Assembly (NCBI RefSeq): GCF_001571225.1
Contig: NZ_BCTJ01000030.1
Span: forward strand, 1 to 47,024
Source: Hydrogenophaga palleronii NBRC 102513
GTDB lineage: Bacteria > Pseudomonadota > Gammaproteobacteria > Burkholderiales > Burkholderiaceae_C
Reading direction: 5' to 3'
DNA: 47,024 nt
Of the stretch, positions 44,157 through 47,024 are shown piece by piece; within the stretch, counting starts at the first letter, position 1, and each line of letters begins with the position of its first letter. A model generated the notes under the pieces. It had not been told where the DNA came from and made no database searches. It saw only the letters and a program-made list of their open reading frames with translations. The translations under genes were made by a program, and so were the position numbers.

Positions 44157-45164
44157 ATGCACTCGGAACAACCACCCTTCTTGAAACCACAACGCCGTCG
44201 CATCGCATGCGCCTGGGTCGCGGCATCGGCGCTCTTGCTGGGCGCCTCGGCTTTTGCGCAGACCTCTGACGCAGCGTGGCCGCAGCGCACGGTGACGCTG
44301 GTCGTGCCCTTCGCCGCCGGCACCGCCACCGACGTGATGGCGCGCCAGTTGACCGAACCCCTGGCCGCGCAGTTGGGGGTGGCCGTCGTGATCGACAACA
44401 AGCCGGGCGCCAGCGCCGCCATCGGCGCTTCGGCCGTGGCCCGCGCGGCACCGGACGGCTACACCATCCTGGTGGGATCGAGCACCACGCACGCCGCCAA
44501 CGCCGCCTTGTTCAAGAAGCTCAGCTACGACCCGATTGCCGATTTCAAGCCGGTCACCCTGCTTGGTTATGTGCCGCAGGTCATGATGGTCAATGCCAAC
44601 TCGCCGGTGAAGTCGGTCAAGGAATTCATGGACTTCGCCAAGGCCAACAAGGGCAAGGTGAACTACGCACAAGGCTCCAGCGGCAACCTGTTGCCAGCGG
44701 CCATCCTGAACCTGCGCAAAGACCTCGGCATGACCATGGTGTCTTACAAGAGCCCGCCGCAAGCCGTGCAGGACTTGCTCGGAGACCAGGTCAGCATGAT
44801 GTTCGGCGACCTTTCCGTGTCGCTGGGCAACATCAAGGCCGGCAAACTGCGCCCGCTGGCGGTTACCGCGAGCAGCCAGCAACCGCTGCTGCCCGGCGTG
44901 CCGCCGCTGTCCGAGACACTCGAAGGCTTCGAGCTGACCACGTGGATCGCGATGTTCGCGCCGGCCAGAACACCCGATGCCATCGTGGAGAAACTGCGCG
45001 CGGCGGTGACCTCGGTGATCAACGACCGAGCCGTCACGGCCCGGATCAACGAGTCGGGCATGCGCGTGCAGACCAGCTCCAGCGCAGAGCTGGGGAACTA
45101 CGTCAGGAGCGAAACGGTGAAGTGGGCCGGCTTCGTGAAAGAAGCAGGCGTCCAGCCGGAGTAA
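44157..45164 (+). CDS. Bug/TctC-family periplasmic substrate-binding protein
   Basis: 335 residues. Signal peptide ACAWVAASALLLGASAFAQ (cleavage about residue 35), then WPQRTVTLVVPFAAGTATDVMARQLTEPL, VIDNKPGASAAIGASAVARAAPDGYTIL and YKSPPQAVQDLLGDQVSMMF, the usual Bug pattern. AGGAGA precedes the ATG at 44157. It ends the ring-cleavage cassette and most likely binds the aromatic or carboxylic substrate, but no membrane permease is encoded here. Confidence 0.92.
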   Translation: MHSEQPPFLKPQRRRIACAWVAASALLLGASAFAQTSDAAWPQRTVTLVVPFAAGTATDVMARQLTEPLAAQLGVAVVIDNKPGASAAIGASAVARAAPDGYTILVGSSTTHAANAALFKKLSYDPIADFKPVTLLGYVPQVMMVNANSPVKSVKEFMDFAKANKGKVNYAQGSSGNLLPAAILNLRKDLGMTMVSYKSPPQAVQDLLGDQVSMMFGDLSVSLGNIKAGKLRPLAVTASSQQPLLPGVPPLSETLEGFELTTWIAMFAPARTPDAIVEKLRAAVTSVINDRAVTARINESGMRVQTSSSAELGNYVRSETVKWAGFVKEAGVQPE

Positions 45165-45213
45165 GGCGTGGCGACAACGGCGGGTGGCCCGGCGCTGTTG
45201 TCGCCACGGTCAC

Positions 45214-46320
45214 TCAGCCGCCGCTGCGCGACTGTGCCGCGATGTCTGGCGTGGACAGCTGCACGTCGCCGCACTGTGCACGGTGCAGCAGCGCGTGGTC
45301 CATCACCACCAGCGCGAGCAGCGCTTCGGCGATGGGCGTGGCGCGGATGCCGACGCAGGGGTCGTGGCGGCCCTTGGTGATGACCTCGGTGGCCTGGCCC
45401 GCCGTGTCGATGGTCTCGCGCGGAATCAGGATGGAGCTGGTCGGCTTGATGGCGATCTGCACTTCCAGGTCTTGCCCAGTGCTGATGCCGCCGAGCACGC
45501 CGCCCGCGTTGTTGCCCTTGAAGCCTTCGGGCGAGAGGCTGTCGCCGTGCGTGCTGCCCTTGTGCGCCACGCTGGCAAAGCCCGCACCGATTTCCACGCC
45601 CTTGACGGCGTTGAGGCCGAGCATGGCGTAGGCGATGTCGGCGTCGAGCCGGTCGTACAGCGGCTGGCCGAGGCCGACCGGCATGCCCTGCGCCGTGACG
45701 CGCAGGCGCGCACCACACGAATCACCGCTCTTGCGCAGCTCGTTCATGTAGGCCTCGATGGTGGACACGTCGGCCACCGGGGCGAAGAAGGGGTTGTGGG
45801 GCACGTGCTCCCAGCTCTCGAACGGAATGGCCAGTTCGCCCACCTGCGTCATGTGGCCGCGGAAGGTGGTGCCGTAGCGTTCCTTGAGCCACTTCTTGGC
45901 GACGGCGCCGGCGGCCACGGTGGGCGCGGTGAGGCGAGCCGAACTGCGGCCACCACCACGTGGGTCGCGGATGCCGTATTTCTGCCAGTAGGTGTAGTCG
46001 GCGTGACCGGGGCGGAAGGTCTGCAGGATGTTGCCGTAGTCCTTGCTGCGCTGGTCGGTGTTGCGGATCAGCAGGGCGATGGGCGTGCCGGTGGTCTTGC
46101 CTTCGTAGACGCCGCTGAGGATTTCGACCGCGTCGGGCTCGTTGCGCTGGGTGACGAACTTGCTGGTGCCGGGGCGGCGGCGGTCGAGGTCGGCCTGGAT
46201 GTCGGCCTCGCTCAATGCCATGCCCGGCGGACAGCCGTCGATCACGCAGCCAATGGCCGGGCCGTGGGATTCACCGAAGTTGGTGACGCAAAACAGGGTG
46301 CCGAAGGTGTTGCCGCTCAT
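45214..46320 (-). CDS. aroC: Chorismate synthase
   Basis: Makes chorismate from EPSP with reduced FMN, the last step of the shikimate pathway. 368 residues with [31 protein letters not shown] at the start, [54 protein letters not shown] and [15 protein letters not shown], all conserved. The ATG at 46320 (SGNTFG) begins the family; the frame is open to 46524. Convergent with the Bug gene; aroE and aroQ lie about 5 kb away. Confidence 0.97.
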   Translation of the reverse strand: MSGNTFGTLFCVTNFGESHGPAIGCVIDGCPPGMALSEADIQADLDRRRPGTSKFVTQRNEPDAVEILSGVYEGKTTGTPIALLIRNTDQRSKDYGNILQTFRPGHADYTYWQKYGIRDPRGGGRSSARLTAPTVAAGAVAKKWLKERYGTTFRGHMTQVGELAIPFESWEHVPHNPFFAPVADVSTIEAYMNELRKSGDSCGARLRVTAQGMPVGLGQPLYDRLDADIAYAMLGLNAVKGVEIGAGFASVAHKGSTHGDSLSPEGFKGNNAGGVLGGISTGQDLEVQIAIKPTSSILIPRETIDTAGQATEVITKGRHDPCVGIRATPIAEALLALVVMDHALLHRAQCGDVQLSTPDIAAQSRSGG

Positions 46321-46486
46321 AGAGGCGTGATTATCCCCGAGGCGTGCTGGTGCGCGGGCGGGCCAGTCTGGTGCACAGATCGCCCCTCGAAAGGGCCATC
46401 CACACCGCCCGGGCCACGGGAACACTTTGTGCTTTGTGCCGGACAGCAGCGGATCGGTTGCTGCACACCCCAGAAAGGAGCGTCCC

Positions 46487-46909
46487 ATGCTTGATCGAAC
46501 CTCCACGCTGTTTTCCCACGTCAAAGGTGACGAGGGGGACTATGTGAGCGGTGGCCTGCGCGATTTTTTCCTCTACCGCGACCTCGGCATTGCCAACGCC
46601 ACGCACGGCAAGGTGATCGCCCACCTGGTGAAGGCGAACCTGCCGCCCGAAGAAGGCACGGGCTGGCACCGCCATGAGGCGGATTTCCAGATCGTGATCA
46701 TGCTCAAGGGCTGGGCGCGTTTCATGTACGAAGACCAGGAGACGTTGGTGCAGGCCGGTGACTGCGTGCACCAGCGGCCGGGCATCCGGCACTACCTGTT
46801 CGACTATTCGCCGGACATGGAGTACCTGGAGATCGTGTCACCGGCGGACTTCAAGTCGGTGGATGTGGAGCCGGTTTGTGGGATTCCCAAGCCTACGCCC
46901 TGGGTTTAG
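46487..46909 (+). CDS. Cupin-domain protein
   Basis: 140 residues forming a single small beta-barrel. Motif 1: [26 protein letters not shown] with two histidines (H-x-H) and a glutamine; motif 2: [29 protein letters not shown] with the third histidine, so the metal site is intact. AAAGGAG lies 8 bases before the ATG at 46487. It may be a small dioxygenase, isomerase or binding protein; I cannot tell which. It is divergent from aroC. Confidence 0.87.
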   Translation: MLDRTSTLFSHVKGDEGDYVSGGLRDFFLYRDLGIANATHGKVIAHLVKANLPPEEGTGWHRHEADFQIVIMLKGWARFMYEDQETLVQAGDCVHQRPGIRHYLFDYSPDMEYLEIVSPADFKSVDVEPVCGIPKPTPWV

Positions 46910-46938
46910 TTTTCTTTTTTGAGGCGGTGCGGATTGCT

Positions 46939-46971
46939 CCCTCTCCCTCTGGGAGAGGGTTGGGGTGAGGG
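46939..46971 (+). repeat. CCCTCTCCC-type stem-loop repeat
   Basis: CCCTCTCCCTCTGGGAGAGGG followed by TTGGGGTGAGGG. The first part folds into a CCCTCTCCC/GGGAGAGGG stem. This is a widely scattered intergenic element in many proteobacteria, frequently near gene ends. It lies 30 bases after the cupin stop. Confidence 0.6.
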
Positions 46972-47024
46972 CTCTTCTGCTTTTGCTTTTGCGTTTGCAG
47001 TGGTGTTGCTGCTGTCGTGGCAAG

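Noticed and set aside
45184..46494. A 436-codon open frame opposite aroC
   Set aside because: Antisense shadow; aroC is complete on the other strand.
46838..47023. A 61-codon minus-strand frame at the right edge
   Set aside because: It runs through the CCCTCTCCC repeat and antisense to the cupin gene end; low-complexity composition.

Overview
The window is G+C-rich, gene-dense DNA from a betaproteobacterium of the order Burkholderiales, most likely a Comamonadaceae member such as Hydrogenophaga or Acidovorax. This is an inference from protein style, two Bug/TctC-type periplasmic binding proteins without adjacent permeases, the PAS-LuxR/scoAB arrangement and a recurrent intergenic C-run/G-run repeat. 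No phage, insertion sequence, CRISPR array or plasmid gene is visible. The content reads as ordinary chromosome with a few accessory patches.

Layout. 170-5855: translation and RNA-modification genes (gluQ, trmB, a small lipoprotein, an RluA-type pseudouridine synthase, alaS). 6129-9362: gabD-type dehydrogenase behind an AT-rich palindrome, then a gamma-glutamyltransferase-like enzyme. 9409-11814: a three-module fusion (adenylating ligase, carrier domain, integral-membrane acyltransferase). 12063-14376: tRNA-Gly(CCC), a small hypothetical gene, an AT-rich empty stretch and a frameshifted LuxR regulator. 14499-15255: a TMEM165/GDT1-type manganese exporter behind a yybP-ykoY Mn2+ riboswitch with a terminator hairpin. 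15284-17302: scoAB and a divergent PAS-LuxR regulator sharing a 10-bp-arm palindrome. 17363-20147: Bug protein, two divergent carboxymuconolactone-decarboxylase/AhpD-fold genes and an exported protein made of two near-identical tandem domains. 20207-23785: aldose dehydrogenase, thioesterase, EamA transporter and SDR on the minus strand. 23963-26313: ETF-ubiquinone oxidoreductase and an unknown protein.

26364-31161: a tandem glycine riboswitch followed by gcvT-gcvH-gcvP, a complete glycine-responsive cleavage operon except for the shared L-protein. 31346-33770: AraC regulator, small membrane protein and an exported protein whose C-terminus resembles Ivy lysozyme inhibitors. 33906-38446: a radical SAM protein with a C-x4-C-x2-C cluster motif, then an ABC exporter (ATPase plus two permeases). 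38788-46320: frnE-type oxidoreductase, then shikimate genes aroE and aroQ, an inserted-looking aromatic-catabolism cassette (GntR regulator, intradiol dioxygenase, FAH-family hydrolase, nitroreductase-fold protein, Bug protein), and aroC. A cupin gene and a stem-loop repeat close the window.

Best candidates for something undescribed: the ligase-carrier-acyltransferase fusion at 9409-11814; the ring-cleavage cassette at 40924-45164, which has no maleylacetate reductase; the radical SAM/ABC cluster; the Shine-Dalgarno-masking hairpin ahead of the duplicated-domain protein; and several sharp palindromic operators. All positions and motifs were read by eye. No homology search was run, so family names rest on motif recognition.
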